This document shows positions 33,509 through 44,507 of a stretch of DNA of 64,000 nt, one piece after another. The number at the start of each line of letters is the position of its first letter. Positions within the stretch are counted from its first letter, which is position 1. The notes under the pieces were generated by a model that saw nothing but the letters and a program-made list of their open reading frames with translations, did no database searches and was not told where the DNA came from. The DNA comes from Corylus avellana (Eukaryota > Streptophyta > Magnoliopsida > Fagales > Betulaceae). Both the position numbers and the translations under genes were made by a program. The DNA is taken from assembly GCF_901000735.1 (NCBI RefSeq), contig NC_081545.1, forward strand, positions 4,818,583-4,882,582, in the 5' to 3' direction.

Positions 33509-33954
33509 CAGGGCCGACTCAATGTATTTGGGGGTCTTAGGCGAAATTTTGAAGTTGGATCTTATTTTTTTAAATATTTAAATATTAATTAAATAATATT
33601 TATTTTAATAATATTATTATATTTTTATAATATTATTATTATTTTCATTCTCATTATTGTTTCATGACTTTTAAGTTTAACTTTTAACTAGTTGTCCAAA
33701 AAAATTGATGCGACATATTTATTTTTTGGGTTAATTGGTCTTATTTTACAATGAGCTTATTATATTGGGGCCTTATTTTAGAGGCCTTAAATTTTTATGA
33801 GAAAAAATTTTGGGCCTTATTTAAAAAAAAAATTAGGCCTTAAGTTAAAATAAAATTAAAATTTTTTTTAGGCCTTATTAAAAAAAATTATGGGCCTTAC
33901 TAATTGGGGGCCCTAGGCGACCGTCTCAATGGCCTAGCCATTGAGCCGGCCCTG
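33509..33954. mobile_element. hAT-type non-autonomous element, unit B only
   Basis: A 446-bp element with inverted ends CAGGGCCGACTCAATG and CATTGAGCCGGCCCTG and 8-bp target duplications CCTATAAG (33501-33508) and CCTACAAG (33955-33962). CAGGG-type ends with an 8-bp duplication are diagnostic of hAT. The inside is AT-rich with repeated GGCCTTA motifs and has no transposase. Unit A carries an excision scar at the same site. Confidence 0.88.
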
Positions 33955-33962
33955 CCTACAAG

Positions 33963-34944
33963 GTCGGAAAGGTTGAGAATCCAAGACAGTTTATGCCTAC
34001 TTTCAGACGATCAAAGTTATCCTGGGAGGGGATGTCATGTTGCTTTCTCCTTTTCAAATCATCTGTAATTTTCTTGTCTCTATACTTGGATAGTGGGAAT
34101 CGGAGAAAAATAGAGAAAGTCCTTTGCCCAAGGAAAAGATAAATGGAGAAAGTTCTCCATTGTAGGGGATCTTGATCGGTAAAGACTACAATAAAAGACC
34201 TTATCATATTTTATTTAATTAGAAAAGAAAAGAAAAAGAAAAATTACTGATTTATCTTGAAGCCTTTACGAGTGTAGTCGTAGTAAACAAATAAATCCTT
34301 AGATATCATCAAGATTTATGGGATGAGCTATATCTGTTTAAAATTATCTTTATCATTAATTTAACAAGTCAGATACAAATTAACCCGAATTGACTTCATA
34401 TCCAATCGGCAATTGATATGTGGTATAACTAATGACTTAGGTTTGCTGCCCTTATGAAATTGTAGTTTTATCCCTCAAATAAAAAATAAAAAAAACAAAA
34501 AAAAAGTCACGCCTCACTGATCTCTTGGATACGGAAAGTATCATGAAGATTTATGAGATGACTATTCATTCAAAATGGTCCTTGTTATCCAACCATTTGA
34601 CGAAAACTGTTTAATGCAAACTTCAGTTCATATAACGACCGCTTTGGTTCTCTTAATGGGGGTCAACTTATTGACCAATTTCCGTTGGTTACTCGGTTCT
34701 TTCCTTGTTGGACCGTTTTCTGGTTGTATCGATATGGTACTCTATCCTCCCAAAGTTTCACCCATTTTTTAATTTGACTTTTAATGTTTTAAAATTTACA
34801 ATTTACCACAACAAAATTTCAAATTTTATCAATGTAGCCCTTTTGTTAATCACCACCGTCTTCTCTGACGGAAATTTAATCACGTGCAGTGCACATGCAG
34901 TTTTTTCCGTGAAACTTCTCAAGACCCCTTGGCTATTTATAGCC
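33963..34944. other. Intergenic DNA, unit B
   Basis: Counterpart of 14130-15145; no gene seen. Confidence 0.55.
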
Positions 34945-35285
34945 AAAGTTAGAACCATCTAGATGATGATCTTAGCCCCCAAGTTAGAATCTTCTAGATG
35001 AATGAACTTAGCCTCCAAGGTAGAACCATCTAGACGATGAAGACAAATTGAGAACCTTCTAGATGGATAGAGATTCATCTAGATAAATCTTGAAGAGAAC
35101 CTTCTAGATGGATGGAGAACCATCTAGATAAATCTTGAAGCGAACTTTCTAGATGGATGGAGAACCATTTAGAATAATCTTTGTAAAGAACCTTCTAGAT
35201 GGATGGAGAACCATCTAGAATAATCTTTGTAAAGAACCTTCTAGATGGATGGAGAACCATCTAGATAAATCTTTGTAGGACTTGT
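34945..35285. repeat. Hairpin minisatellite, unit B
   Basis: Same 46-47 bp TCTAGATGG / CCATCTAGA hairpin units as at 15146, with five good units instead of four. The extra unit is near 35190-35236. Confidence 0.85.
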
Positions 35286-35334
35286 TCCATTTTGTTTAAT
35301 CAAAATCTTATCTTAAGTAGGGAAAAACCTTGTT

Positions 35335-35760
35335 GGCAGCCAACATGAAGAACTGTGGATTGAAGACTGCATGGAACTTATCAGCAATGAGGATGACGAG
35401 GGTGCACATTGCCTTGGACCCACAGCACTTCGTCAACTACGGATATCAAAAGTTATAAGCTTGGTGTCTCTCCCAGCGGAGATTAGACATGTTACCACTT
35501 TGCAATCTCTTTTCATTAATGACTGCCCTAGTTTGGTGTCTTTACCAGAGTGGATAGGTGACCTCAATTCCCTTCGGAGGCTTTACATTGAGAACTGCCC
35601 TGGACTGATATCATTGCCTGAAGGTATTCGCCGCCTCACCTCTTTACGTGAATTGAGTATTGTGGAGTGTCCTCACTTGGAGAAAAGATGTGAACGAGGA
35701 ACAGGAGAGGATTGGCCAAAAATTGCTCACGTCCCACACTTTTCGAATCAGAGGTTTTGA
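35335..35760 (+). pseudogene. Orphan C-terminal LRR tail of a CNL, unit B
   Basis: Identical in translation to the tail at 15490-15915, ending ECPHLEKRCERGTGEDWPKI and an intact stop. No NBS region is attached. It is followed without interruption by the 3' flank and by module D', as expected if it were the end of a second CNL of the cluster. Confidence 0.8.
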
Positions 35761-36334
35761 GTCACCAATTAGACGGTAATTTTCTTCTTCTTCTTCTTCT
35801 TCTTGTTCATCTCGTTTTACTCTGTTAGGATTTTGATATATATTATTTGATTTCGTATGTAGAACCAACTGTAGCATGGAACAAAAAAAAAAAGGATTTA
35901 AGAATAGACAATCAGATTTGCGCAAAGCTCTCAAATTTTCAGTATTGTTTCCTATCTGTCACCTCAATGGCATTCCTACGTACCTAATACATTGTTTCTT
36001 TTTTTTTTTGTTTTTTAAATGTTTCTTGCATTTCCATTTGAAATTTATATTCTACAAATGGTAGCATCACATATTGGATAAACCACTTATGATAGACCAG
36101 GAAAGTCTTTCCCGTCTCAAATTTTCATAAAAACTCATTGAAAATTTTGTGCAACTCTGGGTTTTCTCATAATCAAATGCATATTTAGACAGATGCTTTT
36201 TATTATGATTGTAACTGGAATCTAAATGCAACTCTCTTTGTTCATGGATTGATTTTACCTTTTTACTGTTTTCGTTGGAAAGTTTTGAGTTTTTGTTAAG
36301 TTTATTATTTGGTTTTTTGATGGTCGGGAGAGAC

Positions 36335-36735
36335 GAGCATTAAAAAAGCATCAATTTATGAAATGGGTGTGAGATTCTTTGGGGGGATTTATGCAATTTG
36401 CTCAGATATGTCAGCCGCACTTGTAGACAATATACAGAGGACTTCCATGCTATGGAAGATCGGGTGAGTAAATGTTGCAATTTGCTCAGATATGTCAGCC
36501 GCACCTGTAGACAATATACAGAGGACTTCCATGCTAAGGAAGATCGGGTGAGTAAATGTTGCAATTTGCTCAGATATGTTCTTTTTATTATTATTGTTAC
36601 TGGAGTCTGGCTGCAACTCACTCTGTTCATGGATTGATTTTTTACCTTTTTGCTGTTCTCATTGGAAAATTTTGAGTTATTGTTGAGTTTACTTTTTGTT
36701 TTTTTTTGATGGTCAGGGAGATATGGGTAGAAAAG
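36335..36735 (+). repeat. 84-bp tandem duplication of a BTS exon end with splice donor
   Basis: Units 36392-36475 and 36476-36559, plus the first ~21 bases of a third, each contain the exon sequence leading to GAAGATCGG and the donor GTGAGTAAATG. Positions 36585-36735 then repeat the 3' flank of 36195-36350 in diverged form. Confidence 0.85.
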
Positions 36736-38440
36736 CATCAATTCATGAAATGGGTGTATATTCATTTTGGGGATTTATGCAATTTGCTCATATATGTCAG
36801 CCTCACTTGTAGACAAAACAATGGACAATATACAAAGCACTTCCAGGATGAGGAAGATCGGGTGAGTAAATGTTGTAAGAATGACAACCAGCTGTGCCTG
36901 TGAAAAGGGGACATTTAATTAACCATAGTTTGCATTTTTAAATAAAATTCTGCCTACAATTTGTTGAACACCTTTTATCAGCATTTAGAACGTTGGAAGA
37001 CATGATCAAGAATCCTAGCTATCCTTAAAAGCCATCTAACAAGTATTTTGCATCGACAGGTTCTAACTTGTTGAGCTCTCTGATGCAGCTCCTGATTCCG
37101 ATTACACTTGTCACACTCTTTTTCTGGCCGGGTCTGCAAGGAATGCTTACTTGTCTTCAAGTGTAATTAGTTGCTTCAACTACTCTGTTTATGAATCTAT
37201 TGTTAGTGCAGTGCTTTTGTTAGTGCTGCCTTTCCATTTATTCTTTGGAATTTATATTCATGGATTTGTTATATCTGAACAGGCTTTTATAAATTCAGTG
37301 TGTTGAAGATTCAGATTGTTAATTTTCTTTAGTGTACTAAATATTTAAAATATTAGACACTGATGCCTATAAAAGCCTGGATCATAGTGATCTCACTTTC
37401 AAGGCTGGATGGAATGATATACTTAGGATGGACGAGAAAAGAAGCTTGAATCTAAAATAAGCATATTTTTTCAGGATTCAACTCTTGATCCAAAAAGAAC
37501 AGCATATCTTTTTCAAAACCTTATGAATAGTTCAGTTTATGGTGTGACTGTGACACTCTCATTAATCTTATTCCAACTATTTAGATTAATATGATTTGTG
37601 TAAATATTGTGATATATAAATGGGTAATTTTAGTCGGTGAATAGCGTCTCAACAGAAGTTTCTTCAGGCAACAACTGGTGAAAGTTCAAGTTATTTCATG
37701 GTTTGGAGAAACAAATATTTGGGAGTAAGCATTAAGAAACAAATTCAAATTCCGTTCTGCTTGCTGTGGCAAGTTATTTACATGCAGATTTTGTAAATAA
37801 TGTTTGCTTGATTGTCTATATAATATTTTTAATGTCAATATTTATTTGCAGGAAAGCTACGGCTGAAATATTGTGTACGCAGTGCTTGAAAAATCAGCCT
37901 TTTGGGCTAGTTTGCTCAATTCCTTCCTATGGTGGATTATCGATAGCAGAGTGGTAAAAAATTTCGATGATAAAAGGTACATACTTTTATTTATTTATTT
38001 TTCCTCCCTAATCATTCATTTTTCCACTTCCTCATTCATTAATCTCAGGCATACACTTGCAGTCGCCCAATTTGTTACACTATTATGAAGATCCATTGAC
38101 AATTGGCTGGTTGGACAAGAACTATATTATGTGCTGATGGAGTTCTCACTCTTGTTTGGTACTATACACTTTCCTTGCTTTCCCTACTTGTCCATGAATA
38201 TTAGTTCAATTCTATGCCCATCTTCCTGTGTCCAATGTGAGTGTGTACAGCGAGTCCAAAAGACTATATCATTTTGCAAATGGATATTTTGGTTTATATC
38301 CATCCAATTTACATGTGTGTGTTTGTGTTGCCCATGCCTGTGTTTAAATTTTTGCTCTACTCTTGAGGTTTACTTCATCATTCTTGATGACCTATCCGCT
38401 TCTGAAGAATTTCCAGAAGAACACAGGGATGGTTGTTAGG
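36736..38440 (+). pseudogene. BRUTUS-like E3 ligase pseudogene, module D' (most complete)
   Basis: Exon remnants occur in true BTS order: hemerythrin-type exon ending HFQDEEDR at 36861 (donor GTGAGT); an exon from 37060 with NACLSSS; ~37358-37470 SLDHSDLTFKAGWNDILRMD; 37475-37531 DSTLDPKRTAYLFQNLMNS; ~37630-37780 IASQQKFLQATTGESSS, with TGA for the Trp before it; 37852-37977 KATAEILCTQCLKNQPFG and, after a frameshift, KNFDDKR at the donor; and ~38374-38437 LSASEEFPEEHRDGC from the RING/zinc-ribbon side. In Arabidopsis BTS has hemerythrin domains, a CHY zinc finger and a RING, and marks ILR3-type bHLH factors for degradation. Stops and frameshifts make this copy non-functional. Retained introns rule out a processed pseudogene. 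Confidence 0.82.
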
Positions 38441-38878
38441 TAAAACATCCAGACTTCTTATCTTCAAATTCTTTGGTAATCTTATCAAGCTATATTCGTT
38501 TGTTTAATATTAAAGTAATTTTGGTATTCCAGAATATACTGTGAAATGATTGAAGTTGTCATAAGTGTGGGTTATGCGGATCCTATGATAGGAGTGTACT
38601 TAAGATTGATTCCTGTTCCTACATAGTAAATAACTATTTCTTAAGAAAAGATAGCATGGATCCTATGATAGAAGAAATTCAAATATTCTCCTAAAGTTTC
38701 TTGATGATACATGTAAACTAATTCAATTGAGCAACAATTAAGTAAAATAGCATTCCCTCATTTAGAAACTGCGGTTTCATCTGCATTTCATCTTATCATC
38801 CCTGGCTGAAGAACCACCATATTTGTATTGGTAACTGGATGTGAAGGTGTAATATTAGCTTTCCGTTTTCTTGTGCAG
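38441..38878. other. Noncoding, module D'
   Basis: Counterpart of the region before the bHLH exon in A and B; no gene recognised. Confidence 0.45.
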
Positions 38879-38941
38879 GCGAGAAGAATGAGCTTCGTGA
38901 TGAGAAGCAGAGGCTCAAGGCGGACATAGAGAAGTTGGTGT
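38879..38941 (+). pseudogene. ILR3/bHLH105-type leucine-zipper exon fragment, module D'
   Basis: After the acceptor TTCTTGTGCAG the exon reads EKNELRDEKQRLKADIEKLV, closer to the ILR3 family consensus than the A and B copies (Glu and Lys where A and B have Gln and Asn). No bHLH domain or C-terminal exon follows. Confidence 0.78.
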
Positions 38942-39480
38942 GCAGTTACTTCAAGAAATAGGAATATATTCCAGGTACATTGATTCAGAAATCATATTTT
39001 GGGTTAGATATAAAGTTAAATCCTTTTAAGGGTTCGTAATTCTCCAGTTAATAGTTCTCCAGCTGGTTCTTAGGATTCTTCTGATATAATTTTTTAGTCT
39101 ATTTAGCCCATGTTAATTTGCCTCTTTGTAAGCATTTTTTTTGTGTAGGCCCCTTCAGCTTTTAGGCCATCTTGTTTTTGAGCAGTTGCTTATGAATATT
39201 TGCAGAGGACCTCAAAGAAAGTAGATTTGTTAGAATTTTTTTTTCCTTTTCTTTCTGATAAACGAAAAGGAAAGTCCAACTTTAAAATGGGTAGACTGGG
39301 GTTCATTTATCATATGCTTTTTTGGAGGTCCTTCGTTCTGTTTTGAATTTGAAATTTATTCATAATTGAATATTGAACACTTTTGTCATGAACTTGTCTC
39401 CCAAATGCATCAGGTAAAATAAAACTTGGCCACAGAAATCACTCAACAGCATTGCTCACGAAGAATTTATCTGATGATTG
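38942..39480. other. Noncoding, module D'
   Basis: A shortened counterpart of 10419-11285; the part matching 10430-10790 is deleted. No gene seen. Confidence 0.45.
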
Positions 39481-40208
39481 TTATGCCTGAAGCATCACCA
39501 TTATGATGCTGAATCCCATTAGGATGTTGACAAGAAAACTCCCTTTGACCTTTGTGAGCTGATGAGGATGGTGGTTCAGTTGAAGATCCAGTCGAAGAGG
39601 TTCAAGTGGATTCGGTTGAAGGAATAATAGATGATGATGCAGAACTACCCAAAGGCGACTCAGATGGCGATGAAGGGAGCATTGTATTTGTAGGAGTGGA
39701 CTCTGGCGCTTGTGTTGGTGAGGAAGCCGAAGTACTTTCTGGAGTTGGAGTAGGATTGTACGAACCAGAGGTGTCACCGAAGAAGCTGGTGGTTTTGTTT
39801 AATTGTGTCTTCCACTTAATAGCCTACTCGTAAACTTTCCTCTTGTATTTTATTTAGTTTTCTGCACTTATTGTAACGAGCTCTTAGCTTCTTTGGTTAT
39901 AAATATAAGAAGAACTAATTGTTTTGGTTAATGCAACCAAAACAGAGTTTCTCCACAATCTTCTTTCAAGCACATCATGGTTTGGTGCATACTGGAAAAC
40001 TGTGAATTTAATTCAAATAATAACGATCAGAATCGTGTTTACAAAGAAATAAAGTGACTGTTGGCATATAAAAGTGAGTCTGGCTGTTGTATCCCACCAA
40101 CCGTTTTGGGCCTCCAACTATATATTTGTAATTTGCCGCCATGGCTAATTTGATTTGCGTGGCTGAAACAGCCAAGCTCATCAATGTTTTTATCATTAAT
40201 ATTGTCAT
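39481..40208 (-). pseudogene. Early nodulin-like (phytocyanin) pseudogene, module D'
   Basis: Minus strand. From 40208: MTILMIKTLMSLAVSATQIK, then NYKYIVGGP and a frameshift. The C-terminal part reads PTPTPESTSASSPTQAPEST without the stop seen in A and B, and ends with a GPI-signal-like tail (GSFLVNILMGFSIIMVMLQA). The central copper-binding part is missing. Confidence 0.75.
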
Positions 40209-40506
40209 TTTGGGCTAAAAAATAATAAAATGGAAATTAAGGAACCATTGAATACAAAAGGAAGAAAGTTAACCACAGAGAAATGATTTGATGGGTTATC
40301 AGTTTGAGCTTGGATAAGCTGTCAAGTTGTGTTTGGTCTTTGGAATTGGTTCAAATATCATGAAGATATTGCAAATGACTGACCAACTAGCCCTCACTCT
40401 CTCTCTGCTTCGTCTGCTACCATTTACCAAAAGTAACCCAACCTCAATACCCATCTCAGATTCAGAGTTTCCCAAGCTAAAATCTTTGGGAAAAAAGAAA
40501 GAAGAA

Positions 40507-40755
40507 ATGTGTTATGTGGGTAAAGCTACAAAGACCTTCATCTTCATTGTCACGGTGTTGGTGGTTCTTTGCCTTGTTCTGGGATTTGGGCTTCTCCGCC
40601 ACACCCTCCAGAATACCCACAAATGCTCTGGTGACTGTTGCCACTCTTCTTCACCTTCTCCTCCGGTGGCCTTCCCAACCGCAGCTTAACCGCAGCTTTA
40701 CCCCACCAAGCCCACCTAACCCATACCCATGCCTTGACCCTGTATGTTCATTTTA
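40507..40755 (+). pseudogene. Small proline-rich membrane protein, truncated copy D'
   Basis: Starts at the conserved ATG ([15 protein letters not shown]), keeps the transmembrane segment and [11 protein letters not shown], but stops after 60 codons at 40687-40689. An 11-bp tandem duplication (AACCGCAGCTT twice) shifts the frame. Pro-rich coding sequence continues out of frame until a MITE inserts at 40756. The rest of the gene was not found beyond the MITE. Confidence 0.75.
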
Positions 40756-41166
40756 GGAAAAATTACAGTTTACCCTTTTAAAGTTGACATCGTTTTTCAA
40801 TTCGAACATCAAAGTTTTAATTTTTGCAATCCACCCCCACAAAGTTCCAATTTTTTTCAATTCTACCAATATTATCCCAAAATTCCCATATTGCCCCTGA
40901 TTTTTTTTTATTATTATTTTTTATGAAAAAAAAAAAACAAAAAAAATAAATTTGGGGGTGCAAAAATGGCAGATGGCCAAAGCCACCCCGAATTTTTTTT
41001 AAAAAAATTAAAAAATAAAAATTATGGGCAATGTGAGAAGTTTTGGATACAATTGGTCAAATTGCAAAAATTAGAACTTTGAGGGGGGTGGATTGCAAAA
41101 ATTGAAACTTAGGTGTTCAAATTGAAAAATGTTGTCAACTTTGAGGAGGTAAACTGTAATTTTCCC
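40756..41166. mobile_element. Mutator-type MITE, 411 bp
   Basis: Begins GGAAAAATTACAGTTTACC and ends GGTAAACTGTAATTTTCCC; long inverted arms share TTTTTGCAATCCACCCCC and its inverse. A perfect 9-bp target duplication TTCATTTTA lies at 40747-40755 and 41167-41175. No ORF. A second member of the family is at 53391-53788. Confidence 0.88.
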
Positions 41167-41175
41167 TTCATTTTA

Positions 41176-41535
41176 ATTTCCATATCCATGCTCTTCTTCA
41201 AAAATGAGCCAAAAAGTGAAAGCTATTTAGTTTTTTAAGCCTATATATTCATTTTAATTTCCATTTCTCTCTCATCTATCAATAACAAAAAAAGAATTAA
41301 AAAAAGTATTTAACTAAAGTAGAGGAAGATATAGTGAATTTGATGTTTGATTCCTTTTAAAAGCGAGGACTCTTCAAATTTTAAAAATTGAATTTTTGCT
41401 TTTCAAATTTAACCTATATTTGAAGAGCTCAATAGAGATACTCTTAGAGCTTCAATTTCAGAGAGACACTTTGCTATCAAAGGCCTGAATCTTGAAGAAC
41501 TCACTCAACATAAGTTTGTCCCCTTAGATAGCAAA
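41176..41535. other. Noncoding, no gene seen
   Basis: AT-rich DNA between the MITE and the LINE remnant. It may include the 3' tail of the LINE. Confidence 0.5.
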
Positions 41536-43390
41536 TCCTAGTTCCACCCCGGATTCCAATCCTTGAAGAGATCCAGCTTTTGAATGACAAGAATAATGTT
41601 TATGGCATCTCCTTCTAGAATGAGAGAGTACACCCCTAGAGAAGCTATTGTTTGAATAGCTAAAAGAGCCACTTGAGCCTCACCTATGGCAGTATTTGTG
41701 GAAGAGAGGCGCTTAGTGACCGCCTGGATGATATTATCATTGGAATCACTAAGGATTATTGTAACACCCCGGTCCCATATTGAGAAGATGAGAAGAAGCC
41801 CACATAGAGTTGGTTGTTTATAAAGATAGTTATGGATGATAAGTTCCACATTGCCTAGTTACTAGGCAAAACTGGGTTTTATAATGAATTCTAGGGAAGT
41901 TCCAAATTGACTAGTCCATTTGGGGTGATATCACAGATGTGGCTAACGCTTTTTCCTAGATTGTTATAAATGGTATAAGAGTCACCTAGTAACGGCAGGT
42001 CGTGTGGTACTGGAGCACTGTATGATGTGGCCCTAATGTGGATGTCAAGAATTTAAGAGAGAGAGTTTGTAACACCCCGGCCCCATATTGAGAAGATGAG
42101 AAGAAGCCCACATAGAGTGGGTTGTTTATAAAGATAGTCATGGGTCCTGAGCCCACAATGCCTAGTTACTATGTGAAACTGGGTTTTATAATGAATTTTA
42201 TGAAAACTCTAAATTGACTAGTCCTTTTGGCGTGATAAAGCAGATGTGGCTAGCGCTTTTCTTTAGGTCGTTACAACCATACTTCATTGCAACATCAAAA
42301 TTGGCTTTGACTGCTCTCGGGGGAGGACTCCAAAAAGAAGATGACTTAGCTTCAACCCAAGCGAGATTATGATGCTTCACAGCAATCAAAATATGTTGAA
42401 GAGATTTCACTAAAACCAGTTGAACTTCATTGTGTACTAATTGATTTCTCACATACCAAATGTGGTCAATAGTGATGACTGCAAGGGAGCTGGAATTGTC
42501 GAATCTCATGAATTGGAATGGCCAATTTTTGATGAGGATAAAGGATAGCAAAGATCCACTCAGATATAGGAAGATTGCTGAAGGTGTTGGAACTAGTGAC
42601 TCATATTTTATCTATGGACATAGGCACCTTGCCGAACCACGTAAATTTGTGTCTCGACTCTCTCTTGATCTCTCTCTTTTCGATTTCATATTATTCACCA
42701 TTATTGGGCACGGTAACAACAAAATAATTCAAAGATGAGAGGCCAAGAGGAGCTATTCCACAAAAATCTAGCAAAAGAACAATCAAGAAAAACGTAAGAA
42801 ATAAATTCTTGAGCATCTTTACAAAAGGGACAGACCTAGGCAGCTTGGTCCCTAGTAGTAATAAAATGAGCAATATTAGCTCGAACAGGCAATAAGTTCC
42901 AAGATATCTTCCAAAGAAGATGCTTCAATATGTGTTGAATCTTAAGGCCCCATAGGCAATTCCAGATTTTAGAAGCAAAGGGAGAAATTCTGCTCAGGGA
43001 ATTAGGAGAAACAACTTCATGCGCTAACTTAATCGAAAATTGGCCAAAGACAGCAAGAGTCCAAATCCACCTATCATTATCCACCAGCTGTGAAATATGG
43101 ATTTTTTGAATCTGAGTAACAGAATCTATATCAAAAAGATCATGCAACAATGGGACATTCCAGCATGTGTTGATAGGATCAATCAGCTCATCTACATGGT
43201 AACCAGGAAACACAACCAGATTCAGATTGGGGTTAGGTCTGAAAGAAGAGCATGTACAGACCCAAGGAGAGGTCCAAATGTTCACATGTTGACCATTGGA
43301 AATGGCTTAGCAAGCCCCTTTCTCTACCACGGCTCTAGCTTGTTTACTTTCAACAAGCCTTCCCACATCCATGAGAAAGTGGGATTGAAA
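41536..43390 (-). mobile_element. L1-type LINE remnant (RT zinc-binding and RNase H regions)
   Basis: Minus strand. From the gap downward the frame reads linker sequence of plant L1 ORF2 (AISNGQHVNIWTSPWVC), then the zf-RVT region (WIWTLAVFGQFSIK, KIWNCLWGLKIQHILKHLLW), then an RNase H-like domain (VKANFDVAMKYG and, after an inserted TRIM, IILSDSNDNIIQAVTKRLSS and EGDAINIILVIQ). Stops and frameshifts are frequent. The endonuclease and reverse transcriptase would lie behind the 43391-43490 gap. Confidence 0.82.
41760..42275 (+). mobile_element. TRIM (terminal-repeat retrotransposon in miniature) nested in the LINE
   Basis: Two direct ~208-bp LTRs (41760-41968 and 42068-42275) start TGTAACACCCCGG; the second ends CGTTACA and the first has TTATA there. 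The ~100 bp inside starts with TGGTATAAGAGTCACC, close to the initiator-methionine tRNA primer site, and ends with a purine run before LTR 2. There is no coding capacity. It interrupts the LINE RNase H reading frame. Flanking 5-bp repeats are imperfect. Confidence 0.88.
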
Positions 43391-43490
43391 NNNNNNNNNN
43401 NNNNNNNNNNNNNNNNNNNNNNNNNNNNNNNNNNNNNNNNNNNNNNNNNNNNNNNNNNNNNNNNNNNNNNNNNNNNNNNNNNNNNNNNNN
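43391..43490. other. Assembly gap, 100 N
   Basis: Standard 100-N gap between the LINE and the inverted module C'. Confidence 0.99.
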
Positions 43491-43574
43491 CCATCCTCAT
43501 CAGCTCACAAAGGCAGTTTTCTTGTCAGTATCCTAATGGGTTTCAGCTTCGTAATGATGATGCTTCAGGCATAA
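43491..43574 (+). pseudogene. Early nodulin-like C-terminal fragment, inverted module C'
   Basis: Plus strand, cut by the gap. Reads SSAHKGSFLVSILMGFSFV and ends LQA with a stop at 43572-43574, the same GPI-signal tail as 11286. Its orientation is opposite to copies A and B, as the whole module C' is inverted. Confidence 0.75.
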
Positions 43575-44444
43575 CAATCATCAGATAAATTCTTCGTGAG
43601 GAATGCTGTTGAGTGATTTCTGTGACCAAGTTTTTATTTTACCTGATGCATTTGGTAGACAAGTTCATGACAAAAGTGTTCAATATTAAATTACGAGTAA
43701 ATTTCAAATTCAAAATAGAACGAACGACCTCTGAAAAAGCATATTATAAATGAATCCCAGTTAGAATTTCTTTTTCCTTTGTCAGAAAGAAAAGGAAAAA
43801 AAAAAAAAGATCCAACAAATCTTCTTTCCGCGAGGTCTTCTGCAAATATTCATAAGCAACTGCTCAAAAGCAAGACGGCTTAAAAGCTATAAGGGCCTAC
43901 ACAAAAAAATGTTTACAGAGAGGCAAACATGGGATAAAAAAACTAAAAAAATTACATGAGAAAAATCCTAAGAATCAGCTGGAGAAGTATTAACGGAAGA
44001 ATTAGGAACCCTTAAAGGATTTGACTTTATATCTAACCCAAAATATGATTTCTGAATCAATGTACCAGGAATTCCTATTTCTTGAAACAATGTAGCATTT
44101 TTTGAAGTCATAAAGCATATAATATAGCAGCCATCATAATTCTAATCACAATGGAGAGAAGATTTGCCTCTATCTCTTGTTCCACCTCCTAGATTTGGAA
44201 ACCAACCCAACACCAAGCATATTTTATTGTACATAACATCAGTAGAAATCCACAAGAAGTTCTAGTCACTATACTGTCTATACATAGATGTTGCACCTAT
44301 TTACCTCTCGGACCCTAAGATACAAACACAGAAGCAATTGAAAACAATTACATAAAAAAACATAATAAAAGAAACACACTTGCCTTACAAAGTTACAAGT
44401 AACATGAAGCAAACCCTGGGTGTGTTCAATTCTAAGCAACTGGG
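43575..44444. other. Noncoding, module C'
   Basis: Inverse counterpart of 10419-11285; no gene seen. Confidence 0.5.
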
Positions 44445-44507
44445 CTCCAACTTCTCTTTGTCCGCGTTGAGCCTCTGCTTCTCATCACGAAGCTCATTCT
44501 TCTGGGC
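44445..44507 (-). pseudogene. ILR3/bHLH105-type leucine-zipper exon fragment, module C'
   Basis: Minus-strand copy identical in translation to the exon at 10356, with the same acceptor (CTTGTGCAG). Confidence 0.75.

Noticed and set aside
41538..41849. 103-codon ORF as a separate gene
   Set aside because: Its start lies in the TRIM LTR and the rest is LINE RNase H; the fusion is accidental.
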